A DNA stretch of 64,000 nucleotides from Desulfomicrobium sp. ZS1 (GCF_024204645.1 NZ_CP100351.1:1178001-1242000), one strand, 5' to 3'; positions 55,131 through 63,546 are shown, numbered from the stretch's first letter. The notes: generated by a model not told the origin, from the letters alone. Translations and numbers: made by a program.

Positions 55131-56177
55131 TCAAGGTTGTCCGTCTCGGTCAAGCCGGGCCAGGTTGGGGCAGTTTGACTGGTAGGCCGGGTCGGTGTCG
55201 AAGCGTTGCCAGGCTTGCGGGGCCACGGTGGCGTTGTCTGCCTCGGTGGGTTCGATGGGGCGGATGTAGTCCGGGAAGAGCCTGTAGACGCCCTTTTTGG
55301 ATTCCATCAGCTGGCCGTCCCAGGCGGGGCGGATTGCAAGGCCTAGGCGCTTCATGGGGGCGGGGTCGAACTCCAGGCCGCATTCTTTCGCCCGCTCCAT
55401 CATCCAAGTCAGGGCGATGTCCGAGAGGCCGGTATCCCGGTAGCCCCCGCCGATATTGGAATGCACGCCCGCAAACCAGACCTGCTCCAGCCGCTGGCAG
55501 TAGGACCCTTCCTGCTGCCTCCACACGCAGGGCTCGAACGCGCTGCGGCGCTCGTCGATGGCCAGGGCCTGAAAGGCGTTGTTGATGCGGCTGCTCAGTT
55601 CCACGTCGTGGAATTCGACGTTCAGGAGCTTGTTGAAAATGTCGAAGTTCCTGGACGGAATGCCCAGCGCCCCCACCGTGTCCCACACGCCGATGCAGTG
55701 CACGCGGACCTCGCGGGAATAGGTGCGGCGAAAAAGCTGGGACTCGATGGCCCGAGGGTGGGACTGCTTGTCGCGGCGGCGGTAGAGCCGGTAGGCGTCG
55801 TTTAGTTTGTGCAGGTAGTTCTTGCAGAGCAGTCCCGAATTACGCAGCAACCCGGACAGGCTGCGCACAGTGTAGGCCCCACGGCTGAAACCGAACAGAA
55901 AGATGTCGTCGCCGTCCTCGTACTGTTCCATCAGAAACCGGTACGCCTGCAAAATATTCCTCGAAATCCCCACCCCGGAAATCCCGCCCCGTATCCTGTC
56001 GTACCAGCGTGTGCCCACGCCGGTATCGTAATAAAGCAGCTGCCGCCTGCCGTCCCCGGCAAACGGCGCCACGCACATGGCCAGCCTAGCCACATTGGTC
56101 GGTGAAACCACCCCTTCATCCTTCTGGTCCGGAGTGTTCCAGGTGCCGTCGGCACAGATGACGATGCGTTTGGACAT
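55131..56177 (-). CDS. DUF2235 alpha/beta hydrolase (Tle1-like)
   Basis: This 348-residue hydrolase-fold protein starts KRIVICADGTWNTP. The nucleophile elbow FGFSRGAYTVRSLSGLL holds the catalytic serine, and WDTVGALGIPS and WFAGVHSNIGGGYRDTGLSD give the acid and histidine blocks. These are the DUF2235 hallmarks. Some DUF2235 members are type VI phospholipase effectors (Tle1), while others are not linked to secretion. No signal peptide, immunity gene or spike gene is adjacent, so effector status is open. Confidence 0.85.
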   Translation of the reverse strand: MSKRIVICADGTWNTPDQKDEGVVSPTNVARLAMCVAPFAGDGRRQLLYYDTGVGTRWYDRIRGGISGVGISRNILQAYRFLMEQYEDGDDIFLFGFSRGAYTVRSLSGLLRNSGLLCKNYLHKLNDAYRLYRRRDKQSHPRAIESQLFRRTYSREVRVHCIGVWDTVGALGIPSRNFDIFNKLLNVEFHDVELSSRINNAFQALAIDERRSAFEPCVWRQQEGSYCQRLEQVWFAGVHSNIGGGYRDTGLSDIALTWMMERAKECGLEFDPAPMKRLGLAIRPAWDGQLMESKKGVYRLFPDYIRPIEPTEADNATVAPQAWQRFDTDPAYQSNCPNLARLDRDGQP

Positions 56178-56631
56178 GAGTTCTCCCTGAAAATTGCGTG
56201 AAATTGCTGGAGCCTTACGCTCACTGGCCGCGTCCCGTCGTGTATGGAGCGCGAAGAGTCTGCGAATGCGGCCATTGTTGCCGCAAATGACCTCCTGTTC
56301 CGCGCTTTGAGTCCACCCGCCGGATGCCGGGGAAGCGGACAGGAAGTTTCAGGCGATGATTTTTACGGAATTTATGTCGGCGATGGACGGGGATGAGTTA
56401 TGAGATGTTTCGACAAATTTTTACTGGATGCTAAGCAGAAGAGTTGAATAATGCGGTAGGTAAATGAGGGGTGCTTATGGACGGTTCATTCCGTAGTCGA
56501 GTACTCTTGGACGATATTGTAGTACATGAGTGAGACTTATGTATGACAAGAGAAAATTAAGTTGCTTGCCTGTTTCATGTGATGTATGAGCTACAAAATT
56601 TTATGATCATTGATTCTCTTTGGAGGCAATG
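56178..56631. other. AT-rich intergenic region, no gene seen
   Basis: About 450 bp between the hydrolase and the small gene. Base composition shifts to AT-rich here, the left side of the island carrying the Argonaute genes. No RNA gene, repeat or terminator was recognised. Confidence 0.4.
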
Positions 56632-56841
56632 ATGCGTGACCGAAAAGATCAGGATGGAATGGAGAAGATCGCCAGCCAAGAAGAACCGAAATTTTCCGTC
56701 TGGCGACTGGATGACAATAATAATGAGTTTCTGGTTCGGGATGGATTGACGGAGGAAGAGGCGCTGGCTTTGGTGCGGGAGTATGAGGGGAAGGGGCATA
56801 GGCAAGCGTACTGGGTGAGACGGGGGATCTGGGTAGGTTGA
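56632..56841 (+). CDS. Small protein, function unknown
   Basis: The 69-residue product is acidic at the start, and its core is FSVWRLDDNNNEFLVRDGLT, EEEALALVREYEGKGHRQAY and WVRRGIWVG. It reads like a compact beta-alpha domain. ATG 56632 has GGAGG five bases upstream; 56629 would be too close. It lies 144 bp before the Argonaute gene on the same strand. A family is not recognised. Confidence 0.55.
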   Translation: MRDRKDQDGMEKIASQEEPKFSVWRLDDNNNEFLVRDGLTEEEALALVREYEGKGHRQAYWVRRGIWVG

Positions 56842-56985
56842 TGCTGTGCTTTGGTTGATGAATTTTTTTCTGATTTGGAAATGGATTGGAGCAAAGAATG
56901 GCTAATGGAAAACCTGACTCCATGCTCTGACCACTTTGTCTTACGTGTCAGTAAGTTTATATTTCTATAAGAAAAAAGGCAGAGC

Positions 56986-59241
56986 ATGATTACAAATTTC
57001 TATCGCATAGAGATTCCTTTTGAATCTTTTCAGATCCAACAAATTCCTTATTCTGAAAGCGCATGGGCAAGTCTTAAAAAAGAATACAACAAATTAGCAT
57101 CATTTTTTAGAAATAAAAATTTTATATATATTTCTCCATGTAAAGGTTTGAATTTAGACATTGGTAATTTTGTAACATTAAATGTTGCAGATAATACATC
57201 TATTATTATTTCTTTAATCCGGCATTTAGTTTTTAGAAAATTTCGCGAAGAATTCCCTGAGCGTATCCCACAGAGTTTTTCGCCTCTAAGATTTTTTTCA
57301 ACAAAAAATGAACACGACGCAATTCGTAAGTTGCTTCCCCGAGAGTTGCAGGGGATTGTTCGTTTTCAACGTATGGTTGAGGTTGAAGCTCGGCATATTA
57401 CTGAAGCTCGAAGTCTTTCTTTTGGATTGTTGATTCGGAGCCGTCAACGTTGGCAATTTGATGCGACGCTTGATGAGCTGTATGATCAAGGATTCGATTT
57501 GATAGGAAAAAGTGTTTTAGAGTCACATGACATTCCTGGTCTAGAAGGTGTTTTGGCACCGGAAGAGGAGCTTCTTGGTGAGATCCAATCTGTAACTGAT
57601 AGATCTGCGGAGATAGTCTCAAACGATGGTACAATTCAGCGTGAGCTTAGAATGCTGCGCATGCAACGGACTCAAAATCAGATCGGGGCATACTTGGCGT
57701 TTCGACTTGGCGACAAAAGTGTAACTCAAATATTTAAAAATATCCAACAAGATCGACGTTATAGGGAACAGCCAGGCTCTTCATTTGGGGAAATCAATAA
57801 ATTTGCAGGATGGTTTGCTGGAAGTGCCACCGCGCCGCGTTTTTACGAAAATAATGACGGATTTTACTTCACTGTTACAGATAATAATAGATTTGATGGA
57901 GTGTCAATTCCCCTCCAAAGGACGAATCTTGTATTTGATTATGGTCCAGGAGCTTCGGCCACCTCACCCTTGCGGGGGCTCGCCGATTACGGCCCCTTTA
58001 ATTCTGAAAGATTTGAGTGCAACAACCTAAGGATGTTAGCAATTTGTCATCCCCAGAGCCGGGGAGCCATGACACAGTTCACAAAGCAATTAATTGATGG
58101 CATTCCTGAAAGCCGCTACTTTAAAAGAGGGCTAAAGTCGCTTTTCCGGCTGACTTCCGTAATTCCGACAATCAAAGAAGTGAAAAATTTATCTCCAGAG
58201 GCATACGAAGTTGCAATAGACGAAGCTATACGAGACTCTAAAGAATCCGGATTTGATCTGGTATTAGTTGAATGTCCTGAGGGGTCGAAGCAGATTGCTA
58301 TATGTGAAAATCCCTATTATCGCGCACGGGTGCGTTCGATGAGTTATGGGATTCCTACGCAAGGCGTAACAAGCGAACATCTTCGCTCTCCACAAACAGC
58401 TTTGGAGTGGACCCTTGCTCCCATGGCGCTGCAGATTTACGCAAAAGCCGGAGGAACTCCCTGGCGCCTTCCTGCTACTCAAAGCGTGGATCGCGAGATT
58501 ATTGTTGGGATTGGGAGCGCACTTGAGAGGCCGAATCTTTGGGCAGGCGCTGAACAGAGCAGAGTTGTAGGAATCACGACGTTTTTTTTAGGCGATGGGA
58601 GTTACATGTTAGGTGAGCGCTTAAGGAGCATTCCTTATTGTGAGTATTTTTCAGAACTTCTCAATTCACTAAAAAGTTCTATTGAGTCTGTTGCTCAAGA
58701 ATATGCATGGAGGGTTGGGGATACAGTTAGAATTGTTTTTCACATTTTTAAGCCGATTAAAAACATTGAAGCTGATGTTGTTGCAGATCTTATTAATTCT
58801 TTTCCACAATTTAATATTCTTTTTGCATTTGTTACTATTTCAATACAGCACCCTTGGATGATGTTTCGAGATTCATTCATAAAGCAAGGAAAGACATCTG
58901 TAACTCTTTGCGAGCGAGGTGACAATCTTATAATTGACACTCATAACTGTTTGCTTCAACTGCGCGGTGACAAAGATCGACCCAATAAACAGCATAGGCC
59001 ACCATTTCCAGTTTTGATACGTATTCATGAAAAATCTACATTCACAGATTTAAAGTATATAGTTCAACAAATACAGGATTTTAGTTTTCTTTCGTGGCGG
59101 AGTTTTTTTCCATGCGAAATACCTGTGACAGTATTCTATTCCGATTTAATTGCTTCGGAGGCAGGCAAGCTAAGCAAGGTTCCTCTCTGGCAACCGACAT
59201 TTCTTGAGCAACACTTTAGGCGAAAGCAATGGTTTCTCTAA
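56986..59241 (+). CDS. Long prokaryotic Argonaute with degenerate PIWI active site
   Basis: The 751-residue protein carries an N-PAZ-like first half (LLIRSRQRWQFDATLDELYD, QGFDLIGKSVL), a MID domain (YYRARVRSMSYGIPTQGVTS) and PIWI from APMALQIYAKAGGTPWRLP. The catalytic aspartate block, normally GIDxS, reads IIVGIGSAL. The next block, IVFHIFKPIKNIEAD, lacks the usual aspartate. It should therefore bind guide and target without cutting, as in long-B Argonautes such as RsAgo. An AAGG site precedes ATG 56986. Its end overlaps the membrane partner by 13 bp. Base composition is AT-rich against the neighbours, a sign of transfer. Confidence 0.85.
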   Translation: MITNFYRIEIPFESFQIQQIPYSESAWASLKKEYNKLASFFRNKNFIYISPCKGLNLDIGNFVTLNVADNTSIIISLIRHLVFRKFREEFPERIPQSFSPLRFFSTKNEHDAIRKLLPRELQGIVRFQRMVEVEARHITEARSLSFGLLIRSRQRWQFDATLDELYDQGFDLIGKSVLESHDIPGLEGVLAPEEELLGEIQSVTDRSAEIVSNDGTIQRELRMLRMQRTQNQIGAYLAFRLGDKSVTQIFKNIQQDRRYREQPGSSFGEINKFAGWFAGSATAPRFYENNDGFYFTVTDNNRFDGVSIPLQRTNLVFDYGPGASATSPLRGLADYGPFNSERFECNNLRMLAICHPQSRGAMTQFTKQLIDGIPESRYFKRGLKSLFRLTSVIPTIKEVKNLSPEAYEVAIDEAIRDSKESGFDLVLVECPEGSKQIAICENPYYRARVRSMSYGIPTQGVTSEHLRSPQTALEWTLAPMALQIYAKAGGTPWRLPATQSVDREIIVGIGSALERPNLWAGAEQSRVVGITTFFLGDGSYMLGERLRSIPYCEYFSELLNSLKSSIESVAQEYAWRVGDTVRIVFHIFKPIKNIEADVVADLINSFPQFNILFAFVTISIQHPWMMFRDSFIKQGKTSVTLCERGDNLIIDTHNCLLQLRGDKDRPNKQHRPPFPVLIRIHEKSTFTDLKYIVQQIQDFSFLSWRSFFPCEIPVTVFYSDLIASEAGKLSKVPLWQPTFLEQHFRRKQWFL

Positions 59242-60431
59242 TTGAACGACAGTCTTTGGCAGCATTATTGGCAGTTGATACCAATTTAAGGAAAATTCAA
59301 GACCTTCTTGATGGAAAGAAGTCTGTAAACTCCCTGTCACCTAGTCAAGATATCCGTGAGAACCTTCTGGGAACGATTGCGTCTTGCGATTCTGCACGAT
59401 TCAAAATTCTTGCAGACGAAGTTGGAAGACGCAAAATTGCAATTGACAGTGACTGGTGTCAAGACGACTTTTTGGTTTTTTTAATTATTTTAGGGTGTCA
59501 TAAGTTTGATTATTCAGTCGATTACATTATAAAAGTGATTGATATGAGGCGAAGAACAACAAATTCAACGCCGCAAAAGATCAATGAAGTTTTTTTATCT
59601 TTAGCACGGCATGAGTTTGGCATTGATGGTGAATTTTGTTTTCTTAAAATTCCATTTCTGCATCTTGTGGGCGAACTGAAAATTGGTCGATATGAAGCTG
59701 AGAAGGCACTTAACGCACTTTCAGTCCCTGGTTTGTGGGAAGAGTTATCGCCTTTCTTTAAGGTGCTGGCGCAAAAAGCATATGATCTTGTGCTTATTGC
59801 TCGAATGCCACAGGTCGCTGAGACAACCGATGAGTTGATAGAAGGGGTTAAAAGACATGTTAAAAATTTGACAATGCGCCAGTGGTTTCAAGTACTAGTT
59901 AATCTTCCAGGGGCTTTTTATCTTCGAATTATTATATTATTTATTGGGTTTGGTTTCGTCACGGTGTTCTTTGGAATTGGGAAAGCCTTGATTGATAAGG
60001 AGATGTTTGTTAATCGAGTTCGGCCAGATATAATTATAGTAAAAAATGTAGTTAAAGACAAATCTCATCTTCCATATTTTGCTAATATAATTGCTAGTAA
60101 TTACTTTAAAAATAGTGCTAATAATAAAAAATATTTTGCAAATATTTCTATTGAGTGTCTAGAGTTTAAGAGTCCAACGCCTGCATTTGTTGTTGAAGTT
60201 TCTCACCCAGATGCAATTATAATTAATGCTTTTGCTTTTATACAAGAATTTGAATTTGGAGAGCGAGCATTTACTGTAGTCCCTGTACAAAGAGATTCCG
60301 GTAGATTTCGTTTAATGTTGCCGAAGCAGGAGACTGGAAATCAGCTCATCATCATATTAAACTTTGAAGTTGATCAAGATGAGGACGTTGCTGGGGTTGC
60401 GAGACGCCTCGTTTTGAGGTCGCTTCAGTAA
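59229..60431 (+). CDS. Argonaute-associated transmembrane protein (putative effector)
   Basis: The 400-residue product starts inside the end of the Argonaute gene, so the two are translationally coupled. Residues 1-200 are helical and soluble. One strong membrane helix (FYLRIIILFIGFGFVTVFFG) lies near 230-255, and the C-terminal 150 residues look like a beta-rich domain. No nuclease, Sir2 or TIR motif is visible. Membrane partners are one of the described effector classes of inactive long-B Argonautes, acting by abortive infection. Assignment here rests on the overlap and the helix, not on a recognised family. Confidence 0.75.
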   Translation: MVSLIERQSLAALLAVDTNLRKIQDLLDGKKSVNSLSPSQDIRENLLGTIASCDSARFKILADEVGRRKIAIDSDWCQDDFLVFLIILGCHKFDYSVDYIIKVIDMRRRTTNSTPQKINEVFLSLARHEFGIDGEFCFLKIPFLHLVGELKIGRYEAEKALNALSVPGLWEELSPFFKVLAQKAYDLVLIARMPQVAETTDELIEGVKRHVKNLTMRQWFQVLVNLPGAFYLRIIILFIGFGFVTVFFGIGKALIDKEMFVNRVRPDIIIVKNVVKDKSHLPYFANIIASNYFKNSANNKKYFANISIECLEFKSPTPAFVVEVSHPDAIIINAFAFIQEFEFGERAFTVVPVQRDSGRFRLMLPKQETGNQLIIILNFEVDQDEDVAGVARRLVLRSLQ

Positions 60432-60437
60432 TGTGCA

Positions 60438-60504
60438 CGGGAAGCGGGGTCGCATCTTGAATTTTCAGAAATCCAAAAAACTCATCCGATTCCATCCAAA
60501 TCTA
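60438..60504 (+). repeat. REP/RAYT-like repeat, copy A
   Basis: About 67 bp from CGGGAAGCGGGGTCGCATC to TCCATCCAAATCTA. It is nearly identical in direct orientation to copy B at 61311-61384. The GGGGTCGCATCTTGAATC motif resembles the ends of elements mobilised by REP-associated tyrosine transposases. Confidence 0.8.
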
Positions 60505-60539
60505 AGAGAATCAGGGGTCGCGTCTTGAATCTTGAATTT

Positions 60540-60598
60540 CCACTTCGGGCATGGGGTCAAGGCGGGCAATGCCCATATTGGGCATTTGCCCAAAGTGG
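60540..60598. repeat. Long imperfect palindrome (REP-like)
   Basis: Inner arms GGGCAATGCCCA (60564-60575) and TGGGCATTTGCCC (60579-60591) pair with one bulge. CCACTT (60540-60545) and AAGTGG (60593-60598) extend the stem. Confidence 0.75.
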
Positions 60599-60786
60599 GA
60601 GACCGGGTGAGATGGATTCAGGCGTTCAGTGAAATGAGTGCTGCTTCCTGAGGATGTAGGAAATTGAAGGAAGGAAATGACCAGGTATTTTGGGATGTTG
60701 TAATATGGATCAAGAAGATAGGGCTATGGCCTACTTGGCCTCTGTTATGTCCCAATCCCTTGCAACCTATGAAAGGCTAAGAATTA

Positions 60787-61242
60787 ATGAAGAGACTCCT
60801 ACTGATTGTCGCAATCGCAATAGCCCTTTATGTAGGGTACGGAAAAACGAATGGGTTTCGCCAAATCACAGGGTCACAAGCGGCCTATACGAGCAGCGAA
60901 CAGGCAAGTTCTGTCGATTTAATTCAGACTGCTTTCACTAAACAGAAAAGCGGCGTTCAGGTTCAAGGTGAAGGTATCGTATCTAAGATTCTAGCAGATG
61001 ACAGTGATGGAAGTCGGCATCAACGCTTTATTCTTACCCTTCCTTCCGGTCAAACGCTACTCGTTGCTCACAACATTGACTTGGCGCCGCCAGTTGCGTC
61101 GCTCAAAGTGGGAGATTCCGTTGCGTTCAATGGTGTATATGAATGGAACGCGAAGGGCGGCGTGATTCACTGGACTCACCATGATCCTGCCGGTCGCCAT
61201 GAAGTTGGTTGGCTCAGGCATGCTGGTCAGACCTACCAGTAG
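60787..61242 (+). CDS. DUF3465 family exported protein
   Basis: The 151-residue product has an N-terminal hydrophobic segment (LLLIVAIAIALYVGYG). The DUF3465 core follows: SDGSRHQRFILTLPSGQTLL, VAHNIDLAPPVASLKVGDSV and YEWNAKGGVIHWTHHDPAG. The family is a small exported beta-fold of unknown role. The ribosome site is weak. The gene lies between two direct copies of a repeat, so it may have arrived or been flanked as a unit. Confidence 0.85.
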   Translation: MKRLLLIVAIAIALYVGYGKTNGFRQITGSQAAYTSSEQASSVDLIQTAFTKQKSGVQVQGEGIVSKILADDSDGSRHQRFILTLPSGQTLLVAHNIDLAPPVASLKVGDSVAFNGVYEWNAKGGVIHWTHHDPAGRHEVGWLRHAGQTYQ

Positions 61243-61310
61243 ACGGGAGTGTTGGCGCCCAATCACTCGCTGTGAAGAGAAACAGCAAATGCAGGAATAG
61301 GGGGAGCGAG

Positions 61311-61384
61311 CGGGAAGCGGGGCCGCATCTTGAATCTTGAATTTCCCGAAATCCAAAAACTCATCCGATTCCATCCACACCTAA
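61311..61384 (+). repeat. REP/RAYT-like repeat, copy B
   Basis: Direct copy of 60438-60504 with a CTTGAAT duplication. Its end at 61381-61383 contains the stop codon of the minus-strand toxin gene, so the element lies flush against that gene. Confidence 0.8.
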
Positions 61385-61659
61385 TACACCCGGTCATGCG
61401 TCCCGATATCGATGGGAATGATCTCCTTGTCGTCGATCAGAAATTCGATAGTCAGCCTGTAGCTGAGCGTGATGGAGATGGAGTGGAGTCCTTTGAGTTT
61501 GCCTTGCAGCGCGTGGATGCGCAGGGAGGGGTGGAAGGGGTTGGATTCCATGAGCAGTAGGCATTTTTCGTAGTGGCCCAGTAATTCCGTGTGCTTTTTG
61601 AAGAACTTCCGTGCCCGCCGGACATAGCTTTCCGTGAAGATGATCGTGTAGTTATTCAT
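61381..61659 (-). CDS. RelE/ParE-family toxin
   Basis: This 92-residue product has the RelE/YoeB-type fold sequence: YTIIFTESYVRRARKFFKKH, NPFHPSLRIHALQGKLKGLH and SISITLSYRLTIEFLIDDKE. Related toxins cut mRNA at the ribosome or poison gyrase; which applies here cannot be told. It overlaps the upstream antitoxin gene by eight bases, the usual arrangement. Confidence 0.85.
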   Translation of the reverse strand: MNNYTIIFTESYVRRARKFFKKHTELLGHYEKCLLLMESNPFHPSLRIHALQGKLKGLHSISITLSYRLTIEFLIDDKEIIPIDIGTHDRVY

Positions 61660-61906
61660 CGCTCAGGGCTTTGATGTGCTCTTCCACTGTGCGGTGGGCG
61701 ATCTTTCCGTCCTCCCTGTCCCGCCTGGTTTCAAGCAGGGCCGCCTCCAGTTCGCAGGCGCGCAGGTGCTGGTATTGCTCCATGTTCATGACGACATACG
61801 TTTCCTTGCCGCGCACGGAAATAGCCGCCTCCGGCGCGTGGGCCAGGCTTTCTGCGATGCAGGCCACCCCTCGGCGCTTGATGTCATTGGCAGTGATGAC
61901 GGACAT
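61652..61906 (-). CDS. Phd/YefM-type antitoxin
   Basis: The 84-residue product begins SVITANDIKRRGVACIAESL and then has AAISVRGKETYVVMNMEQYQ, the DNA-binding N-terminal part of Phd/YefM antitoxins. The C-terminal helix (HRTVEEHIKALSDE) would bind the toxin. A GGAGG site precedes the ATG. It should repress its own promoter together with the toxin. Confidence 0.85.
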   Translation of the reverse strand: MSVITANDIKRRGVACIAESLAHAPEAAISVRGKETYVVMNMEQYQHLRACELEAALLETRRDREDGKIAHRTVEEHIKALSDE

Positions 61907-62062
61907 GATGAACCTCCTTTCAACAGCATTCTTTTAAGTGCTCTTGTTCGTACTGTCAAAAGTACTTTTCAGAACGCCTGCCGGGGTTTGATTCATCGGG
62001 GCAGAAGCGGGTTTCTCGTCAGGACCGATAACTTCTTTTGGTGGCCGACCCCTTTGTCCTTT

Positions 62063-62200
62063 CTACTCCCACGGATTCAAAATACCAAGCGCCTCTGCCT
62101 TGAAGTCCGCCACATTGCGGGTCACCAGCACCATGCGGTGCTGCAGGGCAGAGGCGGCGATGAGGGAATCCATGATGCTCATGGGCTGTGAATCGGCATA
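62063..62200 (-). pseudogene. C-terminal remnant of a VapC-type PIN toxin
   Basis: Only the final 45 residues remain: [39 protein letters not shown]. These hold the conserved PIN C-terminal block with the catalytic aspartates (MDSLIAA and TRNVADF). The upstream part has been replaced by an IS256-type transposase fragment in the same frame. No VapB antitoxin gene is seen nearby. Confidence 0.8.
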
Positions 62201-62455
62201 TGGGAAGACTGCTGCAATGGCCTCAGGGAAGCCTTTAAGGCCGTCCAGGCAGACAACAAAGATGTCGTTCACTCCACGGTTCTTGAGCTCCGTGACCACT
62301 TGGAGCCAGAACTTGGCACCTTCGGTCTGGGCGATCCAAAGACCGAGCAATTCCTTTTCTCCTTGTAGGTTGACCCCCAAAGCCAGATATACGGCTTTGA
62401 GCCGTACGGTTCCGCTGTTCCGCACTTTGACCTGGATGCCGTGTAGGGTCGATTA
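62201..62455 (-). mobile_element. IS256-family transposase fragment inserted in vapC
   Basis: The minus strand encodes [60 protein letters not shown] and [17 protein letters not shown], the central catalytic part of Mutator/IS256 transposases. Both ends are missing and the frame runs straight into the PIN remnant, producing a chimeric frame. No terminal inverted repeats were found, so this is a relic. Confidence 0.8.
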
Positions 62456-62649
62456 TCGACAACTGACCGTTTACATAAAATATTTTACACTCCAAAAATA
62501 TTTAATTAATCTCAATAGATTTCTGTTTTTGTGGCTTTGTCGGCAATCCCGAAAGTCACGTTAAAGTCTTGACCTGGCGTAGCCATATCCCGCAACGTTC
62601 GGACATTTCCGTAATCAAAATTAAACACGAACGCATTGGAAAGAAAATC

Positions 62650-63546
62650 ATGAGAACATCTCTTGACTGCTTGCCCTGTATTGTCCGTCAGGCCGTGGAC
62701 GCTTCCAGGATGGTCATGGCTGACGAACCGACCGTGCTTAAGATCATGAAGATTGTTTTTGAAAGGCTTGCCTGTTTGAACCTTTCCGCCACGCCTCCGG
62801 AAATAGTCCGCGAGGTTCATGCTGTCATTCGCAGGGAACTTCATGATGTGGACCCCTTCTTGTCCATAAAGAAGAAATCCACGCAGCGTGCCCTGGACAT
62901 TGCCGGAAGCGCGAAGGTCGCCATCGAAAGTGCCGGAAATCCATTTGCGGCGGCGGTGGCGTTTTCCATAGCCGGGAACATTTTGGATTTCGGCATGCGG
63001 TCCGAATGGAACGAAGCGCTCATAGCCGAGTCTTTTTCTAAAGCTCTGGAGTGCTCCTTGAAATTTGACGACACGGCGTTGGCCCGGTTTCATGACGAAA
63101 TCGCCACGGCCGACATGGTGCTCGTGTTGGGAGACAACGCGGGTGAAGCGGTTTTTGACAGACTGCTTATTGAACATTTTCCGCGACGAAAGAAGGTCTT
63201 TTATGCGGTCAAGTCATCTCCGGTCATCAATGACGCCACTCGGGAAGACGCCGTGGAGGCCAGCATTGCCGAGGTGGCGGAAATCATTGCCAACGGCGCG
63301 GACATTCCCGGAACGATGCTTGGAGAATGTTCTGAAGAGTTTCTGCGGATTTTTCACACGGCGGACGTCGTGATCTCCAAGGGGCAGGGCAATTTTGAAA
63401 CCCTCAATGAAGCCAAAAGGAAGATTTGGTTTTTGTTTCAGGTAAAATGCCCTGTCATCGCCAAGCATTACGCATACAGCGTCGGAGATTGGATGATTCT
63501 CGAAAAGAGCAGGAATGACAGTGGCTGCACAAAGCCTCTACGGTAA
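62650..63546 (+). CDS. DUF89 (ARMT1-like) family protein
   Basis: The 298-residue product starts MRTSLDCLPCIVRQAVDASR with the CxxC pair of the bacterial/archaeal AF1104 branch of DUF89. The metal-binding blocks LVLGDNAGEAVFDRLLIEHF, AVKSSPVINDATREDA and VVISKGQGNFETLNE follow. DUF89 proteins are metal-dependent phosphatases acting on damaged or toxic phosphometabolites. ATG 62650 is chosen over the longer frame from 62569 because the CxxC start is conserved and GGAAAG lies upstream. Confidence 0.88.
   Translation: MRTSLDCLPCIVRQAVDASRMVMADEPTVLKIMKIVFERLACLNLSATPPEIVREVHAVIRRELHDVDPFLSIKKKSTQRALDIAGSAKVAIESAGNPFAAAVAFSIAGNILDFGMRSEWNEALIAESFSKALECSLKFDDTALARFHDEIATADMVLVLGDNAGEAVFDRLLIEHFPRRKKVFYAVKSSPVINDATREDAVEASIAEVAEIIANGADIPGTMLGECSEEFLRIFHTADVVISKGQGNFETLNEAKRKIWFLFQVKCPVIAKHYAYSVGDWMILEKSRNDSGCTKPLR

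Larger units (their letters stand above)
60432..60786. other. Intergenic region with REP-like elements
   Basis: This 355-bp gap holds repeat copy A (60438-60504), a further partial copy (60513-60541) and a long imperfect palindrome (60540-60598). An overlapping open frame from about 60705 (MDQEDRAMAYLAS) runs into the next gene's frame and is not supported as a protein. Confidence 0.6.

Noticed and set aside
56986-59241. Short Argonaute with APAZ-type partner (SPARTA-like)
   Set aside because: At 751 residues with a PAZ-like first half it is a long Argonaute, and the partner shows no TIR, Sir2 or APAZ feature.
60705-60941. Small open frame MDQEDRAMAYLAS overlapping the DUF3465 start
   Set aside because: It runs out of frame through the conserved DUF3465 coding region and its C-terminal part is shadow.
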